Of a DNA stretch of 64,000 nucleotides, positions 47,847-59,710 are shown in pieces. The translations under genes and the position numbers were made by a program. The notes below the pieces were generated by a model. That model saw only the letters and a list, made by a program, of their open reading frames with translations, was not told the origin of the DNA and made no database searches. Source of the DNA: Posidonia oceanica (lineage: Eukaryota; Streptophyta; Magnoliopsida; Alismatales; Posidoniaceae); contig JAZBRS010000075.1 in assembly GCA_037176725.1 (NCBI GenBank), positions 79,858,001 through 79,922,000 on the forward strand. Reading direction: 5' to 3'. Positions within the stretch are counted from its first letter, which is position 1, and each line of letters starts with the position of its first letter.

Positions 47847-50239
47847 GTGTCATGTGTATTTATTACTTCACTAGTAACTATTTATGTGATACACGAATGA
47901 AACCCATTTCTGCTACTTGTGCAGGTTTCACCAATTATTCCATACAAAGATGCAGGCCCTGCGTATGGCAAGATTTAAAGACGAGAAAGGAACGAAATTT
48001 GGGTAAGGAAGATATTTTTTAATTTATAAGAACAAGAGGAATAAATGACATTCAATAGCTTCATCCATGGAAATTAAATCGAAAACCTGTATCCTCCGTC
48101 AGCGAAGAAAATTTTAAAGATCAGATTTATGTACACGAGGAATGCATCTGACTAAACTGTCATGTGCTCATAACATGTGATTAACTTTCGCGTGTTAGAC
48201 GTCCGACAGACCTTTGTCCCTTCAATAGAAAAAAAAACCCAGCTTCAAGAAAATAAAAATATAAATATGAATTCTACCTTTACTTCCAACAAATTATGCT
48301 CACGACATTTCTTCATCTTAATAATAATGCAGTCGGTATCAGAGTATCAAATCGACATGGGATTGCCCTCCAGATTATCGTGGTAACTTACACAATCTCG
48401 AAATTTCTCACTCCTAACAGATAATTGCCACTTTACTAATTCACTTCCCTGTTGCTCAATATGGTACCAGAGTTAGACGACACAGATGTAGAGTCAAAAT
48501 ACTGAACTTGTTTCTTGTTAAGATCAGTGCACTGGATTGCTGTGGTGTACGTGGGAGGATTTGACTAATACGAAATTATATCAAACCTCATGTAATGTCT
48601 ATTGATCCAAGCTCATAGGACTATTACTGCCAGAGATAATCTTGAATTCTCCTGATATTTTATTACATTTTGTTGTTTTGTGATTTAAAGAAGGAGATCT
48701 CGAAATCCAAAAAAAAATATCATGAGATTCCAAAATATAAGAATCGGTAACTTTCTCTCCAAGTAGTATAGATCTCACAGCTATATCCTGCACCGGCTGA
48801 AGAGTTAAACCATTCATTACTAAGAGGAATCAAATTGACTTGACACTGAAGAAAGATTAAATGCAAAATTGGATAAGTAAATTGCACCCAAGAGTGATAT
48901 ATAAATGGTCTAGACGTTGCAAAAAAGAAAACAATTGTTCTATATGATATATCATGAGAGTTTCCAACAACACAACCAAGAAGCAAACTTTAATCCTATC
49001 CTAATTTAAGATGATATAAAGTTTCTGCAAAGGTAAAGTAATCTTTGGACAGTGCTTTTCTTAAGTTAATCACTCTCTAACCATCGTGATTTCTTCCCCC
49101 ACAAAAAAAGGTTAATCCTCGTGCCGGTTCCGGAAATTTCCACGATCTTACTCGTCGACTCGGCGCGAGGAGTCGGTCCTGTTTAAAACCCCTACGCCCG
49201 TAAGTAGTGAAAGAAAAGCAGTAGGTGATGGTCAGGTCTTTATGTGCGGGACCACCTGTCAGATTTGTCCTGTTCTGGCTGACCGGCCAATTACAAAAGA
49301 AAGCAATGCCCTTCTTCCTTTCTTCTTTTTTTTTTTTTTTAATTTCCCCATCCCTTTCAACTTTTCTTTATTTTTCCTCCTCCGGTGAAGAGCAAAGGCA
49401 TACGTAATTACGTACTTGGTATAGAAAGCATCTTCTTTGGTCCACCAGAAAACGTGAAAACCCACAATGGTCAAACTTTTGGTAGAATTACTTCTCTTTT
49501 TACGGTGATGATGATTTTGGTCCGTTGATGCTCTTTATTTGGCTCAATCATGTGGCAGAGATCTACTGTATCACATGTATTTGTCCATCTGGGTTGGTGA
49601 TATATTGTCGTGAAATGCTACAATGTGATTTTGCACACTTTTATGTTGATTAAATCTAATATCTGTTGTGTCACATGCATTTGTCCATTTGTCCGGTTTA
49701 TTTTGCTTAATTTGTACATAATACGGTGTATATTGTCAAGGGAGATAGATGTGTCTCTGCAAGCAAAATCTAAATAATGCTTTCAATGTTACAGTCAAAC
49801 AGTAGTAAATACTCTGAGGGGGTAAATGGAAGAGGTCAAATGTCAATAGCAGAACTGTGGGGTGTTTCTCACATATTTCTGAAAGTGAAGGATATTCATA
49901 TGCATATTGGATGGGACCACCTATTGGCCAGTGGACTGTAGTGTACTAGTGTAGAAGATATACCATTATTTTTTGAAATATATAACCCCAAGTATTGTAG
50001 TTTTAGCTACTTTTTATTATTATTGACCCAAAAAAAAAAATCTCTGTCGTATTTTTTCTGACAGCCATGAATGGGAGGAGGAGTATTTCAGAAGCCTCGC
50101 TGATTTTGATGCATGCAAGTAAAGAAATAAAGAAAGAGAAAGAAGAGAGGAGAAAATTTAGAGTTAGTAACAGTAGTAGTACCGTGCAAGCTCCTCATAC
50201 CATCTCGGTGGACATCCTATTTTTACTGGATTTGGAGGG
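47847..50239. other. Intergenic and probable promoter region upstream of the FLZ gene
   Basis: No coding domain on either strand. Poly(T)/poly(A) runs at about 49328 and 50030. The last kilobase probably includes the FLZ promoter, but no single core element is decisive. Confidence 0.4.
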
Positions 50240-51261
50240 GTCTCTCTCCCACACCTCCCATCTCAGAATCTGAGGGGTTTAGGGAGGGTGGAGGAGGAGG
50301 ACAGAGAGCAACAAAAGGAGGTGGGTATTCCATTTCTCTACAGGATTCTCTGTTCAACTCTGTTTTCTTCCTGCTGCCAAGGCCCCCCACCCCCCATTTC
50401 ATGTTCCTCATGGAGCTTTCCCATCGTTGTTGTTGGTTTCTTTATTCAGCTCTAAAAGAACCCGTGAAAGATTGAATCTTTTGCTTGGTACCTATCTTTG
50501 GTTTTTCTTATCTGGGTTTTGGTGTTTTGGGTTTGTCCATGAGGATGATCTGGGGCTTTGCTTTGCTCTGTGAGCTTCTTCAGCATCTTTATTGGTTGAT
50601 CTGAGCTCTATCATGTGTGTTCTCCAGATAATCTTACAGACTTTGGTTAATTTGTAGTTGTTCTGATTTTTTTTCAGTGGATACAGTTTTCTGTTTGATT
50701 TAGTGGGTTCACAATAATCCATGCATGCGTTTTTTTTAAGTTTGTTTATCCTGATCGGAGATGGAAGAGGGCAAAAAAATGAACTGCCAGCGAGAGCTGG
50801 AGCTGTCTTTGCTTAGCTTCCTTGTCTCAGAGCCGATCCTCTGGATGCAATGCATTAGAGGACATGATGCTGTGTATTTGGAGTTTTCCTTCTGGTTTTC
50901 CCCAAAGTTCCTCATTCTGTGTTCTTGCTTATGATTTTCAATCGATATCTTGTGGCTTTGATCATACTGATGCTGTTTCAATCATAAGGTTTTGATTTAT
51001 TTTACACGCTTCCTATATCAAATAACGGGTCCAATATCAATGACAAGGAGTATCTCGTCGCTTTTCTTCGATTGTGATGTTGGTTCTTGTCGCTTTCGAT
51101 CGATCATTGACCTCCGATCTTGTTCTCTTTCGCCCACATCACATCCATGGATCTTTTATTACTTTTATTGACGGTTGCTTCTCTAGGCCGAGTGCTCTGT
51201 ACCTGAAAAAAACAATTTTTTTTTTCCTCTTTTCCACTGTTCAGGCTCTAGGTGTTTCAGC
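50240..51261 (+). promoter_or_regulatory. Putative FLZ 5' leader with an intron
   Basis: A CT/GA-rich stretch (50240-50320) looks like a plant 5' UTR. A possible donor (AAGGAG|GTGGGT at 50321) and T-rich acceptors ending CAG just before the start codon (at 51244 or 51256) suggest an intron of about 0.9 kb in the 5' UTR. The boundaries are predicted from sequence only. Confidence 0.4.
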
Positions 51262-52692
51262 ATGATGCTGAGGAAGAGGAGCAGAGCAGCTCAGAAAGAT
51301 CAAAGCTTGGGTCAGCTAATGGCGGATTCGACCTCGGATTCGAATCTCTCAGGTGCTACAGTAGCGCCCCAGAAGATCAGGAGCACCTCATTCTTCAGCG
51401 TCCCTGGTCTGTTTATAGGATTCAACTCCAAGTGCTTATCAGATTCTGATTCTGCCAGGAGCCCCACATCTCCCCTTGACTACAAGGTGTTTTCCAACCT
51501 GGGCAATCCTTTTGTTAGGTCGCCGCGATCATCGTCGGGCGTCGACAGCCCTCGCAAGAGCTGGGATTGCAACAGAGTAGGACTTGGCCTTTTGGACTCT
51601 CTTAATGACGATCCAAACCTTCCTGCTGACAGCAAGAACGTAATCTTTGGTTCCAAGATGAGGATTAACATCCCAACACCCAAATCATGTTTGGATCGTA
51701 CCATGCTTGGTGCTCCTGCATCATCTCCCAAGTCCTTGCCCAAAAACTATGTGATTTCCTCACAAGCTTTCCCTGGATCGCCGTGCTTCCAATTGTGTCC
51801 ATCTCAGCCAGTCTTTGGGACCGATGAGGCTCAAATGGAAGCCAGGGAGATGGGGAAGATCCAGTCCTGTTCTGCCAACATCGGTAGGACATCGCCGATG
51901 CCGATGGAAGAGTTTTGCTACTTGAATCCCAAGTCCAATTCTGAGGAGTTTTCATTCGAGTCAAAGAAGCCCCAATTTGATTCTTCTCTGGCAGTTAGCA
52001 AGGTGAATTTTGGCAATCATCCAGGTTCTCTGCCTGTCTCTTTTGATTCTTTCCATGGATTCATGGGTTCTCTATCTGCCAGCGATATAGAAAATTCCGA
52101 GGATTACACTCGAATCATAAGTCGCGGTCCCAATCCTAAAACAACTCACATTTTCGGTGATTGTATTTTAGAAAGCCATGCAAGTGAGCTGTCTGGATTT
52201 ACTAATAACAAGAGGGGAGAAGTGGTAGCTTGTGAAGAAGAAACCTCTTGGCTGGTGAAGTGTTCAGATGGTCCTTTGCCGCCTTCTCCAGCTGAAAATT
52301 TTTTGAGCTTCTGTTACTTTTGCAAGAAGAAATTGGTGGATGGGGAGGATATCTACATATACAGGTCAGTTTTATGAAGATTTCATCTAGACCTAACTCG
52401 TGATTATGCATGCACTTGTATATATTTTATTGCTTTATTTCTGTAGTTCTTATCTTGCTTGGATGAAGTCAATTGTTTAGCTTATAGACTGTTTCAAATG
52501 TGCTTTTCTTTGTGGTATCTGATTAATGTATTCCACGGCAGAGGTGAGAAGGCATTCTGTAGTTGCAATTGCCGTGCACAAGAAATTTTGATCGACGAGG
52601 AATCCGATAAACCTGAGATGAGTTCTTCTGATTCTCCCAGATCAGGCTGTGATGAGGAAATTTTCCTTACTGGTATGGTTGCCACCATATGA
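51262..52692 (+). CDS. FLZ: FCS-like zinc finger (FLZ, formerly DUF581) protein
   Basis: Two coding exons, 51262-52364 and 52542-52692, join in frame (ACAG|gtcagt ... cggcag|AGG) to give 417 residues. The C-terminal FLZ zinc finger is FLSFCYFCKKKL ... DIYIYRGEKAFCSCNCR, with Cys351, Cys354, Cys374 and Cys378 as zinc ligands; the intron splits the YR|G codon, so exon 1 alone would truncate the finger. The long N-terminal half is polar, Ser/Pro-rich and probably disordered, with conserved blocks near the start (MLRKRSRA, FFSVPGLFIGF, SPTSPLDYKVFSNLGNPF) that I recall from the FLZ8/10/11 subgroup. FLZ proteins bind SnRK1 kinase subunits as plant-specific adaptors in energy and stress signalling. 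The first of two adjacent ATGs is used; the second is equally possible. It is the only complete intact gene in the window. Confidence 0.93.
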
Positions 52693-53049
52693 ACCACGTA
52701 AAATTGCTATTCCCGTCAGTCTATGGTTTAAGAAATCGGGCGAAGGTAAACAGCTTGATCATCTGTCTAAGAAGAGCTGTATCTGTTAATCTTTAGCAGC
52801 CATGGGTGATCTTTGTACATTCCTTTGTTTACTGATATGGTGTTTCAGCCTTCATGATGGATGGATTGGTTTATGTCTGATAATAGCCTATCCCATCTTT
52901 GGATCAGCGTTCTGTCCGATTGTTTTGACTAGAAAGAGCGTTGCCAATGTTTTGGCATCGAATATTTCCTTTTTTCCTTTTTTACTTATGGCAGGAGATA
53001 ATGTGTAAGCTATGAGTATGAACTCCGATTTCGTGAATGAGTAACATCT

Positions 53050-55330
53050 GCCACTTTTTTTGATAATAAATATATAAACTCTCTTTTCTTTTCTTTTTTC
53101 TCTTGTTTACTTTTGGCTGCTGCAATTTTTAGCATGATGGTTTATTAAGAAATGAATGAAAATTGTTCCAAAGCCTTGTGGTTGTTAGTTCACAAATACA
53201 CGGCTATTGTCTTGGACTCCGTTTGGAAATTTGTTCTGGTTGGTCGATAAATCTTTTTGCGACCTCACTCATTATAACGTTAACACCGAGAGCATTTAAC
53301 CCTAGTGATTGAACTAGTGGATTGTAATGCGTCTTTTTTGGTGAGTTATTTTCTATCATTATTACATTAAAGACTATGTTGTTCCCTGAAATGAACCTTT
53401 AACCCTGAACATCTCATTGCAAGAATCAAAGAAGTATGTTCCTGCCATTTCTAACTTCCCTTGGTTGCTCTAGAGAAGGTTCCTCCTCCACATGGCATCG
53501 TTTTCTTAATTATGGATTTGAATTGCATTTACCACCATCATCCTGATTCCTGATGTTCTACCACATGACAAAAGCCAATTCATGGCAAAGCCTATTAACC
53601 TATTTGTTAAGAATATTGCATCGTCTTTGAAACTGTTGAAGGACCTGTTTGGAGCTGGTGTGATGGTGCTCTTAAGATGATATGTTTTCCTTGAATTCAG
53701 CTCTCCTTCATCCCATTTGTGAAAAAAATTGAGCTTGCCATCTACCTTCTTATGGTTGCAGTAAAATCCCACCAGCAGATTCAGAAGCTACAACGGTACA
53801 GTGGCTTCAATATTCCCCATTGCCAATCTTCTGCACTTTTGGCTTACACTAATGGGCAAACAAACCCACGAAAACAGAAACAAGTCACAAGTGAGTGGGT
53901 ACAGCACCAATTGAGTACATGTAAAATTGGTGATGGCAAATATAATTATTGGACTAGTTGGGTCGCAGCTGCAGCATGCATGTTCTTTGGGATGCATGCA
54001 ATTCAGAAAGAGCCAGAGACTCATGATGTGATGTACACCTCCACTCAACGGCTGCACTGTTCGTTTGGGGCACATATGTCACCAGGAGGGCCATAGGATC
54101 ATAAGGAAATACAGAAAGAACAAGAGCTTTCCTTTTCTCTCTCACTTTTCTACACCACTTTCTAGTGTTTTCTACCATCAAATTCTGTTGTTTTCCCAGT
54201 CTACCACCAAATCCTGTGGTTTTCCCGGACCTTTCATCAGCTTCTGTCATGCAACTTCCGTCCCCCTACGGTATCTTCCCCAGAGATTAATGTCCAAATT
54301 TCTTGATAAGTTAAGAATGCTTTATTTGAGATGGGTGTCGATTCAAGAAGATAGATTTCTTCCTATTTTGGTTTTAAGGAAGTGATGTTTTAATAGAACA
54401 GAAGTACAAGAAAGTCTGATCCGGAAGTTTTCCTTTTGTTTTTTTTTTATAATTTTCGAAACAAATTTACTTTAATAGGAATCCTAGTTCTAGTGATTTC
54501 TTCCTATTTCTGTTCATAATTTTCAAGAAACAACGAAGTCGTATGATTCTGCTTTCAAGAGTTTATTGCTGCAAAACCATATGAAACTTGTTACCACTCT
54601 AGTCTTACCACTTGAAACCCAGTGGGACTCGAAACATCTTACGTGGTGGACCATAATCTGGCCTTGAGACTTACTTCTCTCGATCTTGGCATTTTGTTGC
54701 AGTAAATGTCGACTATAATTCTTGACTGTAAAGTTGATTAAAGAAAGGAGACAACTCGGGCTTCCCTTTAACACAAAGAAAGGAATAATGATGGCACACC
54801 AACTGCTCAACTTATGGAATCTTTCCAAACGATAAATGTAATAAATATTTGGACCCATGGGTATAGAGAATTCTTCGGGCGCTACGTAGTCCAAGAGTGT
54901 CACCGTCCATGTTTGTACGATCCGGGTCCTGTTTACTGTTTGATGGGACCCACTAGATTCCTTAGCCCAAGGTCCGCCCATCGTGTCATCCATTATATCA
55001 CGACAATATATATACCTACAAATTATATACACGTACAGCACATTAGGAGGAGGTAAATCTTTTGGTGAGTTCACATTCCTGGAGTTCTTTTCTACGTTCT
55101 TCAGAAAAAAAAAAAAAATTCTAAATAATATATAACTAATCATATAATTCAAAAATATTAAGTTCTGATATATTAAATTTCTACAGGAGAGATGAAATTC
55201 TAATACAATTATTTTAGATTTAGTTGGAAATTTTGCATTATTTTCTAGGTGGCTAATCTAAGTTAAAAAAATCTAATTACATGGAACTATTGGATGTTTT
55301 AGAAAATTCGAGGGGACTCAAATCTCTCCG
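53050..55330. other. Intergenic stretch downstream of FLZ, no gene recognised
   Basis: The longest open frames (53719-54096 plus, 125 codons; 55152-54523 minus, 209 codons) have no domains, and the latter is rich in residues typical of random AT-rich translation. Single PIF-like terminal motifs (ACTCCGTTTGGAA at 53217; GACCTGTTTGGAG at about 53642) lie in the same orientation, so they do not define an element. Confidence 0.4.
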
Positions 55331-55331
55331 T

Positions 55332-55984
55332 TAGGACTGTCAATGGATTGAGTTAAATTCATTAATCTATTTGAACCAAATCCGTTATTTTATGCTACAA
55401 GTTAAAAAATCAAATTTGTTAAACCTATTAACTTATAATATGTTAACCCATACTCTTAACGAGTTGGGTCATGAGTTGGATACATGGCCCAACTCGTTAA
55501 CTGGTCGTTAGAATAGTATTTGTTTTAAAATTTTACAAATTTAAGGAAAATTTTTAACCTATGTTCTCAATATTGTTGACTTAGTGTTTAGTATATTTTA
55601 TGTATGTATTTTTCTTTACGAAAAACTTTGAAGTTTTTGTATCTTTTAGAGATTATTAATTAACTATTATTGGTTATTTATTACTTCTTGCACTTTTAAT
55701 GTTTAGAATATATTTATTTGAATGATTCTTACATATTTGATATTATACAACACATGTTTATATACAAATTGATTTTATGATAATGATTTATTATTATATT
55801 GTGTATTGACCTGTTAACTCATCCATAACACGTTATCCAAACGGATTGAGTCGGATCATAACGGGTTATGAGTCAATGGTTGGAAGAATGAGTTACCATC
55901 CAACTCGTAATCCGTTATCTCAAAATGGATTGGGGCCATCGGTTGACTTCTAATCCAACTTAATCCAATCCGTTAACACCCTTA
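55332..55984. mobile_element. Non-autonomous element with imperfect terminal inverted repeats (hAT-like)
   Basis: The left end TAGGACTGTCAATGGATTG and the reverse complement of the right end, TAAGGGTGTTAACGGATTGG, match with one gap over about 35 bp. Sub-terminal GAGTTGGGT / AACTCGTTAA and CGTTAT motifs occur in both orientations. TA(A/G)GG termini followed by TGTCAA are common in plant hAT elements. The 8-bp flanks do not match clearly, so the class is tentative. Confidence 0.5.
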
Positions 55985-57519
55985 CTCCATGCTCCCACCA
56001 AAAAAGATTCCTGAAATATATACCATCCTCGTTTGGTTTCATTCCGTATTCAAGATAAAATTGGGAAATGAATTCCGAACTTTGAACTACAAACGAAACT
56101 AACAAGGAGGATATTGGAATTGTATTTGGCAGTGGGAAGGAAACAAGTTGTAGTTGAGAAAATACATATTTGAGTTCAATTTCAGATCCACGTTCAGGCA
56201 CGGTGTTAGTAAAAGAAAGTAACAACCAACAATAGAAGTTCTAGACTCTAGTAACTACTCACAACAAATTATGGTATTTTCAAAGGATCAAGGATTCAAG
56301 GTGTATTCGATTGTTTTTGTTCCCGTTGAGTTTTGGATCCTGTCAATATCTCGATGGGCCGAAACTAAGTTTATAAGTATTCATGACATCGAAAGCTAAA
56401 ATGGATCCGATATCTACTTTGTATTGTTCTCGGCCCGTTAGTCTCGGGAAACGCCGGCCCGTTTTGCTCGGCATGGTCACCGACTCCAATTCATTGCAAA
56501 AAAAATGGAGTCCACGTAAGTAACAGACAGATTTGATCCGAAGTTAAACGCGCTAATCCACCGCGCTATGCAGTCTTGTGGATTATTATTCTCTTTTCCG
56601 TAATTATATGATTTAATGCGAAATTGTCATGGCAGTATCACTCCACTTCTGAAGCAACTAAACAAAAGGAAAAGGTTTGTACCACGAAATTTCACACAGC
56701 GGAAGCTTGACGCTGTCGCTATTGGACATAAGTGCCTGGGCCAACACAATTCTACCATTTGTGTAAACGATCTCTTTTTATATCTCCCATTTTAAATGGT
56801 TTTCCTGATCATGCAACAATATTACGGATCTATCAAATATTCTTATGATTTCGACTTGACACAAAGGGGATCAATCTTGAAAACGCAAAAGTGTGATTTG
56901 ATATATGAGAAAACTTTCCGTCAAAGATGAACTTGTGACTGGTCTTTGATGTCTTAGTCTTACTATTGTTTTACTTGAGCATTTACCTTCTGACACTTTG
57001 ACGTGAATTGACCCTTTGTTTGGCACAGTGATTATAGATTAATCACTTAAACTTATTTTATCTAATATTACATTTATTTTTTAATATTCACAAATTTAAA
57101 ATTAATCTCTTATACAATCACAAAGAAATGTTATTACTTGTTCAAATGATTGTAGACCATAAATGACCTTCTACTCCATAAGATCCAAAACATTTCTATG
57201 ATTGTTGTGGGGGCCATGAACATTGATGTTGCATCCAATGAAGCTCCTCAATTAGTCGTTAAGGTTTTGGTTAGATACTTTATCTGTTAACTTGATATAT
57301 GGATTGTCATTTTTTGTCTTCCGTTTCTTACTTTTCCTTGTACTTGTACTCATACTTAGATCAGTTGTTATGATTTCACATGTTCTTATGCTATTTGCTT
57401 AAAATCCACACACCTCAATGTACTCAATCACCTTGATCAGCAAAGAGCTGCTCATGCTACAACAAAGTTGTTTGTCAAGCAACAACATGTGTTATTGGAC
57501 AAGCTCACAATAGTAACAC
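55985..57519. other. Intergenic stretch containing a tRNA-Arg relic
   Basis: Apart from the relic at 56500-56575 nothing is recognised; short open frames only. Confidence 0.4.
56500..56575 (-). pseudogene. Degenerate tRNA-Arg (anticodon TCG) relic
   Basis: On the minus strand the 5' half reads GACTGCATAGCGCGGTGG, a D-arm GGATTAGCGCG, then an anticodon arm TTTAA-CTTCGGA-TCAAA with anticodon TCG. This matches plant tRNA-Arg closely from memory. The T-arm is decayed (only GGACTCCA left of GGTTCGACTCCCA), one anticodon-stem pair is broken, extra bases sit in the variable region, and the acceptor 3' strand is replaced by a T run. It is not expected to be a working tRNA; it may instead be the head of a tRNA-derived SINE. 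Confidence 0.6.
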
Positions 57520-58148
57520 TAAGACTCCGTTTGAAACCATTTCTATTCAGATTCTGGCTATTAATTTTTGACAAAAGCTGAAAAAACATAAAAGTAATTT
57601 CAAATAGGGTGTAGGTCTCCCACTTCTCCCAGAATCTACAGCTTCTGGAGGAGTCCAATCATGTGTAAATTCATGGTTCTTTAGAAGCTGGATGGAGGAA
57701 GCTTCTGGGTGGAGAGAACTTTTGGTAGAAGCTGGAGGAATAAGGTATGTAATTACCTTAATAACCTTATTATTTATTATAAATTACTTTAAAATGGCAT
57801 CACTATTTACACTTATGCCATCACTATTTATTACTATTTACACATTTCCAGATTGAACCATCGGGTGTGGAAGCCTTCTGGTAGTTGTTTCCCTCACAAT
57901 GGCCACCTTCGTCAGCCTCTCCGTCGCCCGCCACGCCGACGTCAGCGCCAACGCCTCCCCACCACCACTCTCCACCCCAACCACTGTGCCCTCCTCCCAG
58001 CAATGACCTCGCCGACGACAGTAAATGCAACGCTGTCCTCATGTTGTTCAACCCCATCAGCCTCCTCGCCTCCGTCACCGACCTTTGTCCTGGGATGACA
58101 AGATGGTGCGGTGCAGTTGGGAGGTGTAGCTCCAGAGGAGGTGGTGGG

Positions 58149-58171
58149 GGTTGAGGTTGAGGTTGAGGTTG
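58149..58171 (+). repeat. Left 23-bp direct repeat flanking the captured MTV1 piece
   Basis: Three and a half copies of GGTTGA; an identical 23-bp copy lies at 58637-58659, 488 bp away, and the similarity runs on into GCTTTCT / CTTTCT. Confidence 0.85.
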
Positions 58172-58406
58172 GCTTTCTTCTCTTCTCCTCCACTTCCAAT
58201 CTTCGATAAATTCCATGAATTCGCATCACCCTGAAACCTTGATTCCCCTCCACTGCCACCCACAAATCCAACCTTCACCCAAAACCGTCAGTTGGAATCT
58301 CCGGTTGCTGCCAAAAAAGGGGGTGAAAGATTTCAAATCGGATTTTTACATGACTTTTTTTTCACTCGGATTTCGGATTTGTGGGGTGAAAGATCGGATT
58401 TTGAGG

Positions 58407-58613
58407 ATGGATTCGAGCCGGAGAGCAGTGGAGGCGTATTGGAGGTCACGCATGATCGACGGGGTCACCCCAGACGAGGACAAGGTCGCGCTGATCTACA
58501 AGCTGGAGGAGATCTGTGAGCTTCTCAGGAGCTCTGATGCGGGAATTGTCAAGGAGGTCGCGGATTATATCTTCAAGATGATCGATCATAAGAGCCCCGT
58601 TGTCAAGCAGAAG
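58407..58613 (+). pseudogene. MTV1: Captured exon 1 of an MTV1/TEPSIN-type ENTH protein
   Basis: Sixty-nine codons from ATG to a splice donor (AAG|GTGAGG at 58614). It begins MDSSRRAVEAYWRSRMID and ends DHKSPVVKQK, the start of the ENTH/VHS-like domain of plant MTV1, a clathrin-associated trans-Golgi protein needed for vacuolar sorting. In the complete family the domain goes on in later exons; none follows here, and the next gene (SYS1) starts 1.1 kb away. The frame is intact and reads through the donor into intron sequence for 31 more codons to a stop at 58709. About 200 bp of 5' UTR came along. Genomic DNA, not cDNA, was captured because the intron start is present. Confidence 0.85.
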
Positions 58614-58636
58614 GTGAGGTGGTGGTTGTGTTTTCC

Positions 58637-58659
58637 GGTTGAGGTTGAGGTTGAGGTTG
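58637..58659 (+). repeat. Right 23-bp direct repeat flanking the captured MTV1 piece
   Basis: Identical to 58149-58171; lies 23 bp inside the captured intron. Confidence 0.85.
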
Positions 58660-58927
58660 CTTTCTGCAAGCAAGATGGGTATGAAAGAGAATCATGGTTG
58701 CAGAAGTGAAAACTCATGAGTCAAACGTGTAAGAATTAGGAGGGGGTGGGATAGATATGTAATTTCTTGTTGGTAGAATCTAACTTCTACTAGTAGACTC
58801 TTATTTACTAAACAAGATTTTAAAAACAAACCTACAATCTAGCTTCTATAAAAACTCTTAAAAGTCAATTTCTGAAAAAAATTCAGAATCTCACTTTTAC
58901 ATTTAGGAGATTCCAAACAGGACCTAA

Positions 58928-59500
58928 GGCTATCATGAGTCCTAAGCTACACTCTTTATGAGTCACATTTCCTAACTTCTTTATCCACACGTTTCTCTTT
59001 GATTGTGAACAAGACATGTAATATCACAAGTTCAACTAGTTCATAACAATTCCATTCCACTTAATTAGACATAAAAATGTTCAAATTGAATTTATAATGA
59101 TAATGGCTCCTAATCTTCATTGAACGAACTTAATTCTTTTAATCTTTGAGCAACAAGAAACTAAATCTTAAGTGTCGTAATTTAAATTTCAAGCCACCCT
59201 CGAAGAAATGCAATGAAAAAGATGATCACAAACAAGTCAAAGCAAAACACACACACATAAACGGATCCCATGTCTTCAGTCGGATACACCAGGATCCGCT
59301 TAAGCCTTGCGATGGTTTTTTTTTTAAAAGTCCTGCATGTATTAAGAATCGAGTCATAATCTACTGATTGGAATAATAATTACGTATCGAATATCTATAT
59401 TTGTTCGATATTGGATAGCTGGGGCCTGGGAGAGAGTAGCTGTCACAAAACTCCGTTTTCCATTCCTCCCCTAACCAAAAAAAATAAAAAAGGGAAACGA
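58928..59500. other. Intergenic and promoter region of SYS1
   Basis: AT-rich, no coding signal. The CT-rich stretch at 59570-59630 further on looks like the SYS1 5' UTR. Confidence 0.4.
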
Positions 59501-59710
59501 AGAAAAGCGACGAACCAAACAAACAAAACCGGAGAGATTCAGAAACCAGCAGAGGAACCTCCACTGGTTGAAGCCTCGTGATCTCCTCCTCTTCCACTTC
59601 TTCCTCTTCCTCCCACCTCCCGGATTGGATCAGAATTCCCCAAACCTCTCGGTTCTCTTCCCCCAATCTGGATCGATCGAGGTTCCCGTGGAATTCCAGG
59701 TGATTCCAGC

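Larger units (their letters stand above)
57523..58924. mobile_element. Gene-carrying PIF/Harbinger-type non-autonomous element (MTV1 cargo)
   Basis: The ends GACTCCGTTTGAAA and (reverse complement) GGTCCTGTTTGGAA match at 9 of 14 bases, and every mismatch is a transition, as expected for a decayed inverted repeat. TAA flanks both sides (57520-57522 and 58925-58927). The 1.4-kb interior carries a GC-rich segment at 57880-58148 of unknown gene origin, then the 5' UTR, first exon and start of intron 1 of an MTV1-like gene. The arms share AT-rich sequence and AGAAGCTA-type motifs with the element at 43986-45131. No transposase is present. The termini are more decayed than in the F-box element, so the call is somewhat weaker. 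Confidence 0.65.

Noticed and set aside
54523..55152. 209-residue minus-strand open frame as a gene
   Set aside because: No domain, AT-driven composition, starts in low-complexity sequence, and no splice or promoter context.
57010..57180. Possible MITE starting CCCTTTGTTTGGCAC
   Set aside because: The candidate right end matches too poorly and no flanking duplication could be set.
57824..58216. 130-residue minus-strand open frame
   Set aside because: Overlaps other open frames on both strands in GC-rich cargo of the transposon; no domain recognised. The cargo's true gene origin is unknown.
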